This document shows positions 63,105-64,000 of a DNA stretch of 64,000 nucleotides, in pieces; positions within the stretch are counted from its first letter, which is position 1, and the number at the start of each line of letters is the position of its first letter. Under the pieces are notes generated by a model. That model did not search any database. It saw only the letters and a program-made list of their open reading frames with translations, and was not told the DNA's origin. The translations under genes and the position numbers were made by a program. This DNA comes from CAWDZK01 sp963807005. Lineage in GTDB: Bacteria > Actinomycetota > Actinomycetes > JACCUZ01. The stretch is from contig CAWDZK010000006.1 of assembly GCA_963807005.1 (NCBI GenBank), forward strand, positions 682,001 to 746,000, given 5' to 3'.

Positions 63105-64000
63105 GTGATCGCCGGAGGCCGGGTGCTGCGAGTCGCCGCGCTGGTCGGCGTGGCGGCGCTCGCCTTCGCCGGTGGTGTGGTCACCGGAGTAGTCGGCTCG
63201 GGCGACCCCCCGACGTCCTCACCTCGACACCGTGGGGTGATCGACGAGGCGGCTGACCGGATCGTCGACCACGCCGCCCAGCCGGTCGACCGCGACGCGC
63301 TCGAGCGGGCCGCGGTGGAGGGCATGCTGCGCGCCCTCGGGGACCGCTGGTCGGCCTACTACGGCCGGTCCGAGTTCACCTCGTTCCAGGACGCGCTGCA
63401 GGGTCACTGGTCAGGGGTCGGGCTGTGGCTGCGCGGCACCACGGCCGGAAGGGCCGGCACGGTCGGCACCGCCGGGAGCGGCGCGACCGGCGGTGGGGTA
63501 GAGGTCGGCAGCGTCCAGCCGGGCTCGCCGGCCGAGCGGGCCGGTCTGCGGGCCGGTGACCTGGTCCAGCGGGTCGGGGGCACCGACGTGACGACGTCCG
63601 ACGTGCCGACGGTCGCCGGTCTGCTGCGGGGGACCGCAGGGAGCCGGGTGGTCGTCGCCGTCCGCCGCGGGTCAGCGACCCGCACGGTGACGCTGACGCG
63701 GGCCACGTTCTCCAGCGCCGACGTCACGGTCGAGCGGCTCGCGGGCGGGGTCTCACGCATCGCGGTGACGGCGTTCACCCGCGGCGTCGGCCGGGACGTG
63801 ACCCGGGCGATGGCGGCCGAGACGGCCCGGCGGCCGCGCGGCGTGGTCCTCGACCTGCGTGACGACGCCGGCGGCCTGCTCGACGAGGCCGTGGCGGTCG
63901 CCTCGGTGTTCCTCGACGGCGGCCCGGTCGTCTCCTACGAGCGTCGCGGCGCCAAGCCCCGTACCCTCGACGCGTTCGAGGGCGGGGACACCGCCACCCC
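63105..64000 (+). CDS. S41 family C-terminal processing protease (cut by window edge)
   Basis: The visible 298 residues open with one signal/anchor helix (VLRVAALVGVAALAFAGGVVTG). Next comes the N-terminal S41 helical part (ALGDRWSAYYGRSEFTSF), then a PDZ domain (about 125-205, PGSPAERAGLRAGDLVQRVGG), and the start of the tail-specific protease domain (RGVVLDLRDDAGGLLDEAVAVASVFLDGG). The catalytic Ser-Lys pair lies beyond the window. It begins at GTG 63105, 43 bases after the M23 gene. In actinobacteria a gene like this often lies between the FtsEX hydrolase gene and smpB. Confidence 0.88.
   Translation, partial: MIAGGRVLRVAALVGVAALAFAGGVVTGVVGSGDPPTSSPRHRGVIDEAADRIVDHAAQPVDRDALERAAVEGMLRALGDRWSAYYGRSEFTSFQDALQGHWSGVGLWLRGTTAGRAGTVGTAGSGATGGGVEVGSVQPGSPAERAGLRAGDLVQRVGGTDVTTSDVPTVAGLLRGTAGSRVVVAVRRGSATRTVTLTRATFSSADVTVERLAGGVSRIAVTAFTRGVGRDVTRAMAAETARRPRGVVLDLRDDAGGLLDEAVAVASVFLDGGPVVSYERRGAKPRTLDAFEGGDTAT

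Overview
This window comes from a very GC-rich Actinomycetota (actinobacterial) chromosome. The evidence is the strong G/C bias at third codon positions, frequent GTG starts, ATGA/GTGA stop-start overlaps, several leaderless-looking promoters, and marker genes: whiB1, a pdtaS-type histidine kinase, an RsbW/SigB-type pair, an Rv3235-family protein, an actinobacterial Tad pilus locus and a prfB-ftsE-ftsX block. Parts of the order (secA with an Rv3235-like gene; pdtaS-whiB1-DagK) match Mycobacterium tuberculosis, so much of this is core genome. I cannot name the genus from sequence alone.

Layout. 1-4.1 kb: a truncated methyltransferase divergent from a TetR regulator, then a minus-strand operon of three overlapping GNAT genes (four acetyltransferase domains) and a nucleoside hydrolase. 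4.2-13 kb: secA, Rv3235-like, LysM, an HTH/SAF/CpaE-like set, and a membrane-flavin reductase-like fusion. 13-20 kb: a HAD phosphatase, small membrane proteins, a cupredoxin-like lipoprotein with a polytopic partner, and a tightly coupled wax ester synthase/patatin/DUF6912 operon. 19.8-23.2 kb: an accessory island with a VOC protein, a hypothetical gene, a frameshifted DUF4304-like gene, and a DUF222/HNH gene with a perfect SOS box over its start. The 3' end of that gene is duplicated about 1.6 kb away.

23.4-35.3 kb holds amino-acid catabolism (pruA, kynA, a large NAD-glutamate dehydrogenase) and a bioA-DUF2785-like-bioF operon. 35.4-41.9 kb is regulatory: pdtaS, whiB1 with a CRP-type site, a DagK-like lipid kinase, sigma factor plus RsbW, GNAT, and a TrmH-like methyltransferase. 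42-51.3 kb has an FHA-FtsK/SpoIIIE (EccC/EssC-like) ATPase divergent from a Tad/Flp pilus operon (tadA, tadB, tadC, pilin, TadE-like genes), in which one TadE gene is frameshifted. 51.4-54.3 kb is a Tat-exported DUF1800-DUF1501 pair. 54.3-56.3 kb pairs a c-di-AMP-riboswitch-controlled NlpC/P60 hydrolase with a divergent K+ channel.

56.3-64 kb is the division block: prfB, a large LPHTG-anchored surface protein inserted before ftsE, then ftsE, ftsX, a coiled-coil M23 peptidase (a likely FtsEX-activated wall hydrolase) and a truncated S41 protease. I found no rRNA, convincing tRNA, CRISPR array, transposase or prophage. The least explained items are the DUF222/HNH island, the tandem GNAT cassette, the stand-alone FHA-FtsK ATPase beside the pilus genes, the DUF1800/DUF1501 pair, and two unusually long perfect extragenic palindromes.
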